Shown: piece by piece, positions 8,161 through 15,315 of the stretch | How the letters are laid out: each line of letters starts with the position of its first letter | Position numbering within the stretch: position 1 is the stretch's first letter | Assembly (NCBI GenBank): GCA_038154685.1 | Contig: JAYPYW010000045.1 | Coordinates: 1 to 25,947 of the forward strand | Direction: 5' to 3' | Length of the DNA: 25,947 bases | Source of the DNA: GCA-002722245 sp038154685 | GTDB taxonomy: Bacteria > Bacteroidota > Bacteroidia > Flavobacteriales_C > GCA-002722245 | Program-made: the position numbers and the translations under genes | The notes under the pieces: generated by a model | The model's input: the letters and a program-made list of their open reading frames with translations, nothing else | The model's database searches: none | What the model was told of the DNA's origin: nothing

Positions 8161-8550
8161 TTGATTAAAAGTAAAACAAGGTTCAATTGGTTTAAACCTG
8201 ACTTAATTTACATACGCATATATAAACACAAAATGGAGTTTAAGAATTGCGTGACACAAGAAACCCTAATAAAAACACCTTCAATAACTTATAGCAATAG
8301 TAGAATGATTTTAGCTGACTTCACAGCCGCAGAAGAATTAATGAGAGAAGGTATTTCCCAGCTATGTAGAAGTCATTTGATTAAGGTATTAATTCAGCCC
8401 TTTGACCATCATATAAAGAAGTTTTCCCCAGTTGAAATAAGGAGTTTTTTGGACTCTACAGAACATGCTGGAGCCAAAACTATAATTATCGATACAACTC
8501 AGATAAAACTATCATCGGAAGAAGTAATCAAAAGGTTAAAACAGGTATAA
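8161..8550 (+). CDS. Small protein resembling a fragment of MreB subdomain I, without the nucleotide site
   Basis: This is a basic, soluble protein of up to 129 residues. The middle and end resemble MreB subdomain IA: MILADFTAAEELMREGISQL lines up with the VIADF..TE.ML..FI.QV helix. VLIQPFDHHIKKFSPVEIRSFL and AGAKTIIID line up with the PVGATQVERRAI and AGAREVFLIEEP region. The N-terminal strands (DLIYIRIYKHKMEF) sit where MreB has DLSIDLGTAN, but the DLGT phosphate loop is gone, as is everything after subdomain IA. It cannot be a complete actin ATPase and may be an adaptor that mimics MreB. The start is uncertain: TTG 8161 overlaps a near -7 box (TTAATTTG, 8156-8163), and the first ATG is at 8233, which would cut the first strand. 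It stands alone, convergent with the WYL gene. The assignment comes from pattern memory only. Confidence 0.6.
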   Translation: MIKSKTRFNWFKPDLIYIRIYKHKMEFKNCVTQETLIKTPSITYSNSRMILADFTAAEELMREGISQLCRSHLIKVLIQPFDHHIKKFSPVEIRSFLDSTEHAGAKTIIIDTTQIKLSSEEVIKRLKQV

Positions 8551-8604
8551 TCCCTAAACTAAATTTTAAGGAAAATAACTACTCTAGATGAATTACCAGA
8601 ATTA

Positions 8605-9624
8605 TTAATAGCGTTCTAACGCCTTTTTTAAGCGCTCTACAACCTTTTCTTTCAATTCTGATGGGGAAATTACTTCTACATGATCAGCGTACCCTAATAT
8701 CCTTTCAATTAACTCATAAGTGATATACACATCCAATTTAACTACAAAATGAGTTTTTGTCTCTTTTATAATCTCCTGTGAATCATGTAACGGTTGAGTT
8801 AATAAGTATCCCTTTTGATGCGCAGGAAATTTCAACTTAACTTCAAAAGGTGTCTCATCACTCTGGGTAATTCCAAAAGAATGTTTAAAAAATGATTCAG
8901 GATCGAAACTTGGCTGCATAACAAAATCAGCCTCTAACAACTTAACTTCAACCATTCTATCCAAAGCATAAGTAGATAAACTTCCTTTAGCTTCAACAAA
9001 ACCAACCAAATACCATCTATGCTTATACTCCTTTAATAAGTATGGATGAACTACCCTCCTACTTTCTTCCTTGGAATTAAACCGTTTATAAGTTAATTTA
9101 ACTTGATGATAATCCTTAATCGCTTTATAAAGAGGCTGTAAATATTCCTTCCCAGGATAATTTGGATAAGAATCAAACTGAACTAATTTATCCAGACGCT
9201 CATCCTGAACCTCTGATGAAATATTTAATCGATCAAATATTTTCTCAATTGCAAATCTAAACTGAGCAAACATCGGAGATTCCCTAAAATTCATTAAGGT
9301 ATTAGAAGCAAACTTGATCGCATCAATATCCTCATTTTTTAATGGGATATTATGAATCGTGTAATCCTCTTCAGTATAATAATAACCATGATATATTCTT
9401 GAATACTTAATGGGAGCAAAAAAGCCCAATTCTTCATCAGTTCTCATGGCTTTAAAATCTTTTTCAATTGTACTAATTGAAATATGATCTCCCCAATCCG
9501 AACCAAAAAGTGAGTCTTCACATTTACTTCTTATATCTTCTATAGTTGGATAAGGCTTATACTTATTCCTCAACATAGAATCGATAATTCGATACCGTAT
9601 TAATGCGTGTTTATGTAAAGACAT
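8605..9624 (-). CDS. WYL-domain transcriptional regulator
   Basis: This is a 339-residue cytosolic DNA-binding regulator. Residues 1 to about 80 form a helix-turn-helix region (IRYRIIDSMLRNKYKPYPTIEDIRSKC, then SISTIEKDFKAMR), of the HTH_11/DeoR-like kind usual in front of WYL domains. A helical linker follows. The WYL domain (about 155-230) contains the signature KHRWYLVGF and the paired STYALDRM, which in this family contact a ligand, often nucleic acid. The C-terminal WCX-like extension ends in KEKVVERLKKALERY. It is divergent from tpx with 84 bases between the start codons, so control of tpx or of itself is possible, though I see no clear operator. WYL proteins regulate DNA damage responses, defence or metabolism in other bacteria; nothing here decides which. 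Confidence 0.92.
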   Translation of the reverse strand: MSLHKHALIRYRIIDSMLRNKYKPYPTIEDIRSKCEDSLFGSDWGDHISISTIEKDFKAMRTDEELGFFAPIKYSRIYHGYYYTEEDYTIHNIPLKNEDIDAIKFASNTLMNFRESPMFAQFRFAIEKIFDRLNISSEVQDERLDKLVQFDSYPNYPGKEYLQPLYKAIKDYHQVKLTYKRFNSKEESRRVVHPYLLKEYKHRWYLVGFVEAKGSLSTYALDRMVEVKLLEADFVMQPSFDPESFFKHSFGITQSDETPFEVKLKFPAHQKGYLLTQPLHDSQEIIKETKTHFVVKLDVYITYELIERILGYADHVEVISPSELKEKVVERLKKALERY

Positions 9625-9656
9625 ATCTAAAAATAGAAATTATTTAACAGGACTTC

Positions 9657-9687
9657 TTGTAGGATTAACTTTAGACTATAATCTTTG
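9657..9687 (+). promoter_or_regulatory. Candidate promoter for tpx
   Basis: TTG at 9657-9659, 19 bases, then TAATCTTTG (9679-9687), a -7-like element with one extra base between TA and TTTG. A TATAAT also sits at 9677-9682. The element lies 21 bases before ATG 9709, and its TTG (9685) should not be read as the start. Confidence 0.45.
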
Positions 9688-9708
9688 GAAAAATATAAAT
9701 TAAACAAA

Positions 9709-10209
9709 ATGGCAACAGTAACATTAAAAGGAAACGAAATCCACACAGTTGGAAGCCTTCCAGCAGTAGGAAATGATATGCCTAGCTTTAGCTTGGTTAA
9801 AAATGATTTAAGTGTTATTACTAATGATGACTTTAAAGGAAAAAAAGTAGTTTATAACATTTTCCCTAGTATTGATACAGGTACTTGCGCGGCTTCAACA
9901 AGAAAATTCAACGAAGAAGCAGCTTCATTAGAAGGAGCAACGGTTGTTTGTGTTTCTAAGGATTTACCTTTTGCTCAATCAAGATTTTGTGGAGCTGAAG
10001 GAATTGAGAATGTTGTAATGGCTTCAGACTTTAGATCAGGTGATTTCGGAAAAGACCTGGGTGTTACTTTTACAGATGGTCCTTTAGCTGCATTATTATC
10101 AAGATCGGTAGTTGTTGCTGACGAAAACGGAAAAGTGGTATACACAGAACAAGTTGCAGAGACAGTTGACGAGCCAAATTACGAAGCGGCTTTAAATGCT
10201 TTGAAATAG
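9709..10209 (+). CDS. tpx: Thiol peroxidase Tpx (atypical 2-Cys peroxiredoxin)
   Basis: This 166-residue peroxiredoxin reduces hydrogen peroxide and organic hydroperoxides with thioredoxin as electron donor. The active-site segment NIFPSIDTGTCAASTRKFN carries the peroxidatic C60, with T57 and R-containing surroundings conserved. FAQSRFCGAEGIENV carries the resolving C94, which is the same spacing as in E. coli Tpx (61/95). The protein is full length and has no signal peptide. ATG 9709 gives the usual MATVTLKG N-terminus; a longer version starting at TTG 9685 would begin inside the promoter. The gene is monocistronic, with its own promoter and terminator, divergent from a WYL regulator. No OxyR- or PerR-type site was recognised. 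Confidence 0.97.
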   Translation: MATVTLKGNEIHTVGSLPAVGNDMPSFSLVKNDLSVITNDDFKGKKVVYNIFPSIDTGTCAASTRKFNEEAASLEGATVVCVSKDLPFAQSRFCGAEGIENVVMASDFRSGDFGKDLGVTFTDGPLAALLSRSVVVADENGKVVYTEQVAETVDEPNYEAALNALK

Positions 10210-10230
10210 ATAAATAAGTTAGTTTGAATT

Positions 10231-10260
10231 AAAGCACTCCTTTTTAGGGGTGCTTTTTTT
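10231..10260 (+). terminator. Rho-independent terminator after tpx
   Basis: Stem AAGCACTCC (10232-10240) with GGGGTGCTT (10247-10255), one T-G wobble, a TTTTTA loop and a run of T to 10260. It begins 22 bases after the tpx stop. Confidence 0.9.
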
Positions 10261-10277
10261 GTCAGCTCAAATTGGCT

Positions 10278-10467
10278 CTTCGACTCCGCTCAGGGTGACA
10301 ATTCACCAACACGAGACCTTGTATTTCCAAAAGAATTATTTCATAACTTATTTAAAAGCACACATATTCAAGAGATTACACAGATTTAAAACTTAAAATA
10401 ATCTGTGTAATCTTTTGAATCTGTGTGCAAAAACTAATACTAAATGTCATCCTGAGCGCAGTCAAAG
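10278..10467. repeat. Outer inverted repeat pair in the tpx-YkgJ intergenic region
   Basis: The left arm, 10278-10300 (CTTCGACTCCGCTCAGGGTG and ACA), is matched in inverse by the right arm, 10445-10467 (TGTCATCCTGAGCGCAGTCA and AAG), at 20 of 23 positions. The arms are far richer in GC than the surrounding DNA and lie 144 bases apart, enclosing a second hairpin. Sequences of this CCTGAGCG-AGTCGAAGG kind are, from memory, scattered between genes in many Bacteroidota genomes. That dispersal cannot be tested within this window, which holds only this pair. There is no ORF inside. Confidence 0.8.
10358..10428. repeat. Inner long hairpin between tpx and the YkgJ gene
   Basis: The arm at 10358-10386 pairs with the arm at 10400-10428 at 27 of 29 positions around a 13-base A/T loop. 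The arms carry the phrases AGATTACACAGATT and AATCTGTGTAATCT. There is no T-run after it and no gene ending nearby (tpx already has a terminator), so it is not an ordinary terminator. It sits inside the outer inverted repeat, giving a nested two-level palindrome. The rest of the 10261-10509 stretch holds no gene that I can support. Confidence 0.85.
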
Positions 10468-10509
10468 GATCCCTATCTCCTCATCTCCTAAATAATCTAT
10501 CTTTACCAT

Positions 10510-10995
10510 ATGGAGTTATCAGATCTTAAGAAGAAAGCACTCGAAAATAAAAAGAGCAACAAGAAACTCATCCAAAAGCTTAAAAAGCAAAAAGGTAAAG
10601 TTGTAGATGAACTTTTTCACGAAGCACATGATAACGCATTTTGTAAAATCGATTGTTTAAACTGCGCTAATTGCTGTAAAACAACAGGGCCCCTTTTCAC
10701 CAACAAAGACATTGACCGTATCGCAAAGCACCTGAATCAAAAGCCCTCCGTATTTATTGAAAACTATTTAAGGCTAGACGAAGACAACGATTATGTTCTC
10801 CAACAAGTTCCTTGTCCATTCTTAGGTACAGACAACTATTGTGATATATATGATGTGCGCCCCAAGGCTTGCGCTGAATATCCACATACGGACAGAATAA
10901 AACAACAACAGATACTAAACCTGAATCTAAAAAACACTGAAGTTTGCCCAGCAGTCTTGGATATTTTTGATGAAGTAAGATCAAAAATAAACTAA
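10510..10995 (+). CDS. YkgJ-family cysteine-cluster (putative zinc- or iron-chelating) protein
   Basis: This is a 161-residue cytosolic protein. After a lysine-rich N-terminal helix it shows the family's cysteine pattern: CKIDCLNCANCCKTTGP (about 46-62), then PCPFLGTDNYCDIYDVRPKACAEYP (about 100-125), and a final VCPAVLD. This is the CxxCC...CPFL..CxIY..RPxxCxxYP layout of the YkgJ/UPF0153 family, thought to bind zinc or an Fe-S cluster. The reaction is unknown. The start at ATG 10510 directly precedes the basic helix. It follows the repeat-rich intergenic stretch and is 49 bases upstream of the GT-C gene, which has its own promoter, so the two are probably not obligately co-transcribed. Confidence 0.93.
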   Translation: MELSDLKKKALENKKSNKKLIQKLKKQKGKVVDELFHEAHDNAFCKIDCLNCANCCKTTGPLFTNKDIDRIAKHLNQKPSVFIENYLRLDEDNDYVLQQVPCPFLGTDNYCDIYDVRPKACAEYPHTDRIKQQQILNLNLKNTEVCPAVLDIFDEVRSKIN

Positions 10996-11000
10996 CCTTT

Positions 11001-11028
11001 TTGCTATTGTTTAGTTGTATTATATTTG
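11001..11028 (+). promoter_or_regulatory. Candidate promoter for the GT-C/TPR gene
   Basis: TTG at 11001-11003, a 17-base spacer and a perfect -7 box TATATTTG at 11021-11028, 16 bases before ATG 11045. Confidence 0.6.
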
Positions 11029-11044
11029 AACCTAGGGAATAATT

Positions 11045-13285
11045 ATGAAACAACTATTTAACATTTATTCGAAGGACAAACTGCCAATGTTTTTAATCAC
11101 TGGTTTGTTCTTGTTTGTTAACCTTTTCTGGGCATTTTATAGCGACAACACATGGGATGATGATTGTCCGGCTCGTTTTCAAAATACTTTACATGCTCTT
11201 CAGGATCCAACTCAGTTTGTTAACTTATGGAACCGTCCTTTATTTGTATTAATATTTGCATTACCTGTCCAGCTTGGCTCTTGGACTATTCCGATTGTCC
11301 AGACACTCATTTCAATAATTGCAGGTTTTGCTCTTTATCAAGTTTGTAAACAATTTAAATTCAGGTTCTCTTACTTAGTATTCCCATTATTAGCTTTTCA
11401 ACCATTTGTTTTTGGAGTATCGAAATATGCGATGACGGAACCATTAGCTATCGCTTTAATTGCTTTATCTCTTTTCTTTCAAGTTAAAAAGAAATGGACC
11501 GCTTTCGCTATAAGTGGGGCATTATTGCCACTAGCTAGAATGGAGTTAGCTGTGTTTTTTCCGTTTTACATCTTTGCCTTATTAAATGCTAAAAAATATT
11601 TAACCATTCTTATTCTTGGAATACCTGGTTTACTTTGGGCACTCGCTGGAGGCATTATTCATGATAATTTATTTTGGATTATTGATGAAACGATTGGAAA
11701 AGAAGGAAAAGAAAACCGATATGGTCACCAAGAATGGGATACCTACCTGTCTCGTTATGCTTTTGTTGTTGGCCCGGTACTTTTATTCTACGCATTCCTG
11801 GGAATGGTTAAAACTTGGAAGACAAAGTTCTTAAGAAACTATGTGTTATTCCCTTATTTGTTAGGGTTCTTCATTTATACCCTTTTTTCGTGGAAACTAA
11901 ACATGGGGAATGCTGCTGGATTCCTTCGAAATATTATCCCAATCTCACCCTACCTAGCAATTATAGGATTAGCAGGAATTAATGCTTGGTTTGCATTTGC
12001 TACCAGAAAGAAGATGGTTTTACAAGTTGACAATAAATCTAAAATTATCAACCACCTAAAAGAAAAAGCCATTAAATTCAACAGGAACCTAAGTAATGGA
12101 AAGTTTTATGGTTTTATATTATTAGCGTTATCTGTTTTCTTAATAGGAGTTTTTTACACCAAGAAATTAGAACTTCATCATAAACTCACAAAGGATGATG
12201 ATTATACAATTTTAGCTTTTTCTGGAGGCTTACTAGTATTCAGCTTAATCATGCTTTTTCTTAAAAAGAACATTCTTAAAACGCTTACACCAATTGCCGT
12301 ACTGATATTTTTAACAGGGTACACTTTAGTTATCGAACATCCAATGGCTAATGCTAGTGATGAAAGAGAATTAGTTTCCGAATTTGCTCAGTTTTATAAG
12401 GGATCTTACCTTGAGGAAAGAACTACCTACGTTAACCACCCTTGGTTTATTTGGAGTGCTGGAAAAGATCGGTTTGATCCAGGATTAAATGTGATGAAAA
12501 AAGACAGTTTAAAAAGCGCAAAAGTTGGATCTATAGCCCTGTTTGAAACTCATTACAGCAACAGATTAAGCGGTAACGTTCCTCAATCCTATCTTGCAGC
12601 AGATAAAAACTGGATTGAAGTGGATAGGTTAATCGCTCCCAAAAGAAACTTTGTGTTGAGTGTTTATGAGAAAGTGTCAGGCAAAGAGGACTATGTGAAA
12701 ACTAACATGAAGTACATAAGCGCAACCGACAGTATAAAACCTTCTTCTTTTTACAGTTTAGGTCACATGTACTTAACAAAGAAAAGAGATTTTGAAAATG
12801 CTTATAACGCTTTCGGAAAGGCTGTTAATTTAGACTCAAACTATGCAGATGGTTTTATGGGCTTAGGAATGGTTATGGCTCAAAAAAGAAACTTTAAAAG
12901 CGCCATTGACTTCTTTAACAAAGGATTAAAAATCTACCCTGAACACTTTAATATTTTACTTCAAAAAGGAGTTGCGCAGTTAAATAACCGACAATTCAAT
13001 GCCGCAATAAAAACTTTTAGAAAGGCAGCTGAGGCTAATATTAAAGATTTTAATTCTTGGTACTATATAGGTTTAGCTTACCAAAATCAGAACAAAGGTC
13101 AGAAAGCCATTAACGCTTACGAACAATGCTTAAAGCGAAATCCTAAATTCGCCATGGCATGGCAGCAAGTAGCAACTATTCAATTCGCAATGAAAAACAA
13201 AAAGGCTGCTTGTATTAACATTAAAAAAGCTGCTCAGTACGGATCTACTCAAGCAAAGAGTATGATTAATAAGATTTGTAAGTAG
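11045..13285 (+). CDS. GT-C-like polytopic membrane glycosyltransferase with C-terminal TPR repeats
   Basis: This 746-residue inner-membrane protein has about ten to twelve hydrophobic segments between residues 15 and 430. The first extracytoplasmic loop carries an acidic cluster (DNTWDDDCPARF, about 34-45), where GT-C enzymes of the PMT/ArnT type hold catalytic acids, and YAMTEPLAIALIAL resembles a second conserved loop of such enzymes. A periplasmic globular part follows (about 430-555, with NHPWFIWSAGKDRFD). From about 560 to the end there are roughly five TPR units (for example AYNAFGKAVNLDSNYADGFMGLG; AINAYEQCLKRNPKFAMAW). This layout recalls eukaryotic TMTC O-mannosyltransferases. A lipid-linked sugar donor is likely; the acceptor is unknown. 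The polytopic GT-C reading is good, but a pure sensor or scaffold cannot be excluded. Confidence 0.75.
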   Translation: MKQLFNIYSKDKLPMFLITGLFLFVNLFWAFYSDNTWDDDCPARFQNTLHALQDPTQFVNLWNRPLFVLIFALPVQLGSWTIPIVQTLISIIAGFALYQVCKQFKFRFSYLVFPLLAFQPFVFGVSKYAMTEPLAIALIALSLFFQVKKKWTAFAISGALLPLARMELAVFFPFYIFALLNAKKYLTILILGIPGLLWALAGGIIHDNLFWIIDETIGKEGKENRYGHQEWDTYLSRYAFVVGPVLLFYAFLGMVKTWKTKFLRNYVLFPYLLGFFIYTLFSWKLNMGNAAGFLRNIIPISPYLAIIGLAGINAWFAFATRKKMVLQVDNKSKIINHLKEKAIKFNRNLSNGKFYGFILLALSVFLIGVFYTKKLELHHKLTKDDDYTILAFSGGLLVFSLIMLFLKKNILKTLTPIAVLIFLTGYTLVIEHPMANASDERELVSEFAQFYKGSYLEERTTYVNHPWFIWSAGKDRFDPGLNVMKKDSLKSAKVGSIALFETHYSNRLSGNVPQSYLAADKNWIEVDRLIAPKRNFVLSVYEKVSGKEDYVKTNMKYISATDSIKPSSFYSLGHMYLTKKRDFENAYNAFGKAVNLDSNYADGFMGLGMVMAQKRNFKSAIDFFNKGLKIYPEHFNILLQKGVAQLNNRQFNAAIKTFRKAAEANIKDFNSWYYIGLAYQNQNKGQKAINAYEQCLKRNPKFAMAWQQVATIQFAMKNKKAACINIKKAAQYGSTQAKSMINKICK

Positions 13286-13452
13286 TTTTTTGAGGAGTCA
13301 GGTTTCAGTAATCAAGATTCAGGGATTAAATCGTATTAATCAAATTAATCTGTGTGAGAATAATAAGAAAAAACTCTGAGGGTTCTGAAAACTCTGCGTG
13401 CGATATTAACAAGTCATCAAGAGGGAAAATCTGATAGAGAAAACATACCGCA
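13286..13452. other. Intergenic stretch with phrases shared with the tpx-side hairpin
   Basis: This 167-base stretch lies between convergent genes and has no ORF. It contains ATTAATCTGTGTGAGAAT (about 13344-13361), which shares AATCTGTGTG with the inner hairpin at 10358-10428, and then CTCTGAGGGTTCTGAAAACT followed by CTGCGTGCG. It lacks a matching inverse arm and a clean terminator. It may be a decayed copy of the same class of intergenic repeat. Confidence 0.4.
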
Positions 13453-14043
13453 TTATTCAGCCATCACAATCACCAGCTGAATAACTCCTATCAAGAATCC
13501 AAGAACACCACCTAGAAGCTCAATAAACTTGAACTCCTTCTTCATTATTGAGAAAAGAATCTCTTCCAATTTATCACTAGAGAAATTAACTACTTTCTCA
13601 TAAACGATAGCTTTTACATCAACTTCATTTTTAAGCTTATTAGCATAAGATTCGATAACACCAGGGATTACTTCTTCTATTTCGGACAGTAATGTATTCT
13701 TAATTTTTTGTTTTAAATCATCATTTAAAAACATTGCAAGCATTGGCATGCTACCCGATAACTTAACATTAATGAAATCATCAATCTTAGCCTCTACAAA
13801 AGACATTACCTCTTTATTATCAGCCGATTTCATTTTATTTACAACATCATCAATTGAAAACAATTCCGACGCCACAATATGCCCCAGCTTTTCTGCCATA
13901 ACTTTTTGGCGCTTAGGAAAAACACCTTGTATCTTAAAGAACAAAAAATTCTTTGGTTCTTTAGGATGGAACAACATCTTTACCGCAATCCAGTTAGTTA
14001 CCCAACCTGTAATCGCACCAATAAAAGGAAGTAAATAAAGCAT
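13453..14043 (-). CDS. DUF445 family membrane protein
   Basis: This 196-residue protein begins with a membrane segment (LLPFIGAITGWVTNWIAVKMLF) whose GxxTNWxAVKMLFxP pattern is the DUF445/YheB signature, followed by GVFPKRQKVMAEKLG, also typical. The middle (about 45-165) is a charged helical region that is probably coiled. The C-terminus ends in a second membrane helix (FIELLGGVLGFLIGVIQLVIVM). Both ends are therefore in the inner membrane with a soluble domain between them. It is shorter than the 380-400-residue DUF445 proteins, but short one-unit forms like this are common in Bacteroidota. The function is unknown. It is read from its own -7 box after the ferredoxin terminator. Confidence 0.93.
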   Translation of the reverse strand: MLYLLPFIGAITGWVTNWIAVKMLFHPKEPKNFLFFKIQGVFPKRQKVMAEKLGHIVASELFSIDDVVNKMKSADNKEVMSFVEAKIDDFINVKLSGSMPMLAMFLNDDLKQKIKNTLLSEIEEVIPGVIESYANKLKNEVDVKAIVYEKVVNFSSDKLEEILFSIMKKEFKFIELLGGVLGFLIGVIQLVIVMAE

Positions 14044-14080
14044 AATATTTAATTTAATAGTCTATGGACCATTGAGAATA

Positions 14081-14088
14081 CAAAATTA
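14081..14088 (-). promoter_or_regulatory. Candidate -7 box for the DUF445 gene
   Basis: TAATTTTG (14088 to 14081 on this strand), matching TAnnTTTG, 37 bases before ATG 14043. The -33 region would fall in the ferredoxin terminator and shows no TTG. Confidence 0.4.
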
Positions 14089-14089
14089 C

Positions 14090-14117
14090 AAAAAAAGCCA
14101 TCTCTTGGAGATGGCTT
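14090..14117 (-). terminator. Rho-independent terminator after the ferredoxin gene
   Basis: Perfect 10-base stem (14117-14108 with 14104-14095, AAGCCATCTC/GAGATGGCTT), a 3-base loop and a run of seven T on the minus strand. It lies 26 bases past the ferredoxin stop. Confidence 0.92.
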
Positions 14118-14142
14118 AAATATTATTAAAAAGCTCTGAGAC

Positions 14143-14490
14143 TTATAAGTGCATAAACTCTTTTTTAGCCATTAATTGCTCTTCAGTTTCTTCGTTATCC
14201 TCATCATCAACACAACAGTCAACAGGACAAACAGCAGCACATTGAGGCTCATCATGGAAACCTACACACTCTGTACATTTATCAGTAACGATGTAATAAA
14301 CATCTTCTTCTTTTGGCTCTTGCTCTTCATCAGCTTCATAAGAATTACCCATTGGTGTAGTAACATCTCCTGATAATGAAGTTCCATCAGAAAGTCTCCA
14401 CTCTACTCCCCCTTCATAAATTGCGTTGTTTGGACATTCTGGTTCACAAGCACCACAGTTAATACACTCGTCTGTAATAATAATTGCCAT
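14143..14490 (-). CDS. 2[4Fe-4S] ferredoxin, Allochromatium-type
   Basis: This 115-residue soluble electron carrier binds two [4Fe-4S] clusters. The first motif is canonical (C9-x2-C12-x2-C15-x3-C19-P). The second has eight residues between its second and third cysteines (C72-x2-C75-x8-C84-x3-C88-P), as in Alvin-type ferredoxins, which have unusually low and well separated potentials. The linker (about 27-65) is long, with a GGVEWRLSDGTSLSG element and a strongly acidic run, and the C-terminus is also acidic with EEQLMAKKEFMHL. It probably donates electrons at low potential to a dehydrogenase or biosynthetic enzyme. The gene is monocistronic, with a -7 box upstream and a strong terminator downstream. 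Confidence 0.95.
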   Translation of the reverse strand: MAIIITDECINCGACEPECPNNAIYEGGVEWRLSDGTSLSGDVTTPMGNSYEADEEQEPKEEDVYYIVTDKCTECVGFHDEPQCAAVCPVDCCVDDEDNEETEEQLMAKKEFMHL

Positions 14491-14513
14491 AATGAATAAT
14501 CGTTTAGTTTGTG

Positions 14514-14521
14514 CAAAAATA
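14514..14521 (-). promoter_or_regulatory. Candidate -7 box for the ferredoxin gene
   Basis: TATTTTTG (14521 to 14514), matching TAnnTTTG, 23 bases before ATG 14490. No TTG is seen at the -33 distance. Confidence 0.45.
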
Positions 14522-14621
14522 TAAAGCTATCTCTTAAGAAACTAGCTATGATTTAAGATTTTGTAAATATTAAGATAAATTACCGCTATTTAGAATGAAA
14601 ACAGATAAAGAAAACTAATAA

Positions 14622-15242
14622 TCAAGCCGTTGCTGCTGAATCGTGACGAAATAAATTCGATAACATGATAAACGACGAAACAATGAATGAGGTTGTGATG
14701 CTCCACATTAAGTTTTCCGATAAAACAAAGACTAAAACTCCCATTAAAACAGCTATCAAATAAAGCACAATGCTACTTGGATCAAATGATGATTCTTCCA
14801 CAACAATAGTTTGCTTTTGCGTTTGAGATTTAGTTTGTGTTTGCTTATAGCTCTTTGCCTTTTGCTGCTCTTCTCTTGCTTTCTGATTAGCTTTTGCGTT
14901 ACTATACCTATTATAGTACTTATCCCAATCAAACTCCTCTTTTTTCTTTTGCTGAGTTTTTCTCTGTTGTTGATTGAAATCGTAATAAGTATGCTTATAA
15001 CTGTAATGAGTATGAGTTTTATATGAAGACTGTTGGTTAGTTGTTTTATGTTGATACTTAACAACATTCACATTCTTAAGCGCAAGTTGATAGGCTTTAT
15101 TAATTGCAACAAATTTTTCTTGTGCTTTTTTGTCTCCGAAATTTTTATCTGGATGATACTTTACCGCTAACTTTCTATAAGCCTTTTTTATCTCAGCTTC
15201 AGTAGCGTTTGGTTGAATCCCTAGTAAAGTATAAATCTGCAT
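14622..15242 (-). CDS. J-domain (DnaJ-like) membrane protein
   Basis: This 206-residue protein has an N-terminal J domain (1 to about 58): YTLLGIQPNATEAEIKKAYR, with the HPD tripeptide in KYHPDKN that stimulates Hsp70 ATPase, and KFVAINKAYQLAL as helix IV. About 65-140 is a low-complexity linker rich in Gln, Lys, Thr and Tyr. Two hydrophobic segments follow (about 150-170 and 178-196), so it is anchored in the inner membrane with the J domain in the cytoplasm. It lacks the zinc-finger and client-binding domains of true DnaJ, so it is a specialised co-chaperone. It is 73 bases downstream of the MORN gene. A perfect -33/-7 pair ends only four bases before its ATG, which would give a nearly leaderless mRNA. 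Confidence 0.92.
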   Translation of the reverse strand: MQIYTLLGIQPNATEAEIKKAYRKLAVKYHPDKNFGDKKAQEKFVAINKAYQLALKNVNVVKYQHKTTNQQSSYKTHTHYSYKHTYYDFNQQQRKTQQKKKEEFDWDKYYNRYSNAKANQKAREEQQKAKSYKQTQTKSQTQKQTIVVEESSFDPSSIVLYLIAVLMGVLVFVLSENLMWSITTSFIVSSFIMLSNLFRHDSAATA

Positions 15243-15246
15243 ATTT

Positions 15247-15279
15247 CAAATGTACGTGATGAAGTAGGTACATGTCAAA
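15247..15279 (-). promoter_or_regulatory. Promoter for the J-domain gene, apparently leaderless
   Basis: TTTG at 15279-15276, 21 bases, then TACATTTG at 15254-15247, a perfect TAnnTTTG. The initiator ATG (15242) comes four bases later, so transcription would begin almost at the start codon. The J domain needs this ATG. Confidence 0.55.
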
Positions 15280-15315
15280 CTTTATTCGATAATTAGTAAA
15301 CAAACAACTGTTAAT

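Noticed and set aside
10278..10467. CRISPR array or insertion sequence in the repeat-rich gap
   Set aside because: There are only two inverted pairs, no direct repeats with spacers, and no transposase frame.
14756..15067. Alternative frames on both strands within the J-domain gene linker
   Set aside because: They arise from the Gln/Lys-rich low-complexity linker and interrupt the J-domain reading.
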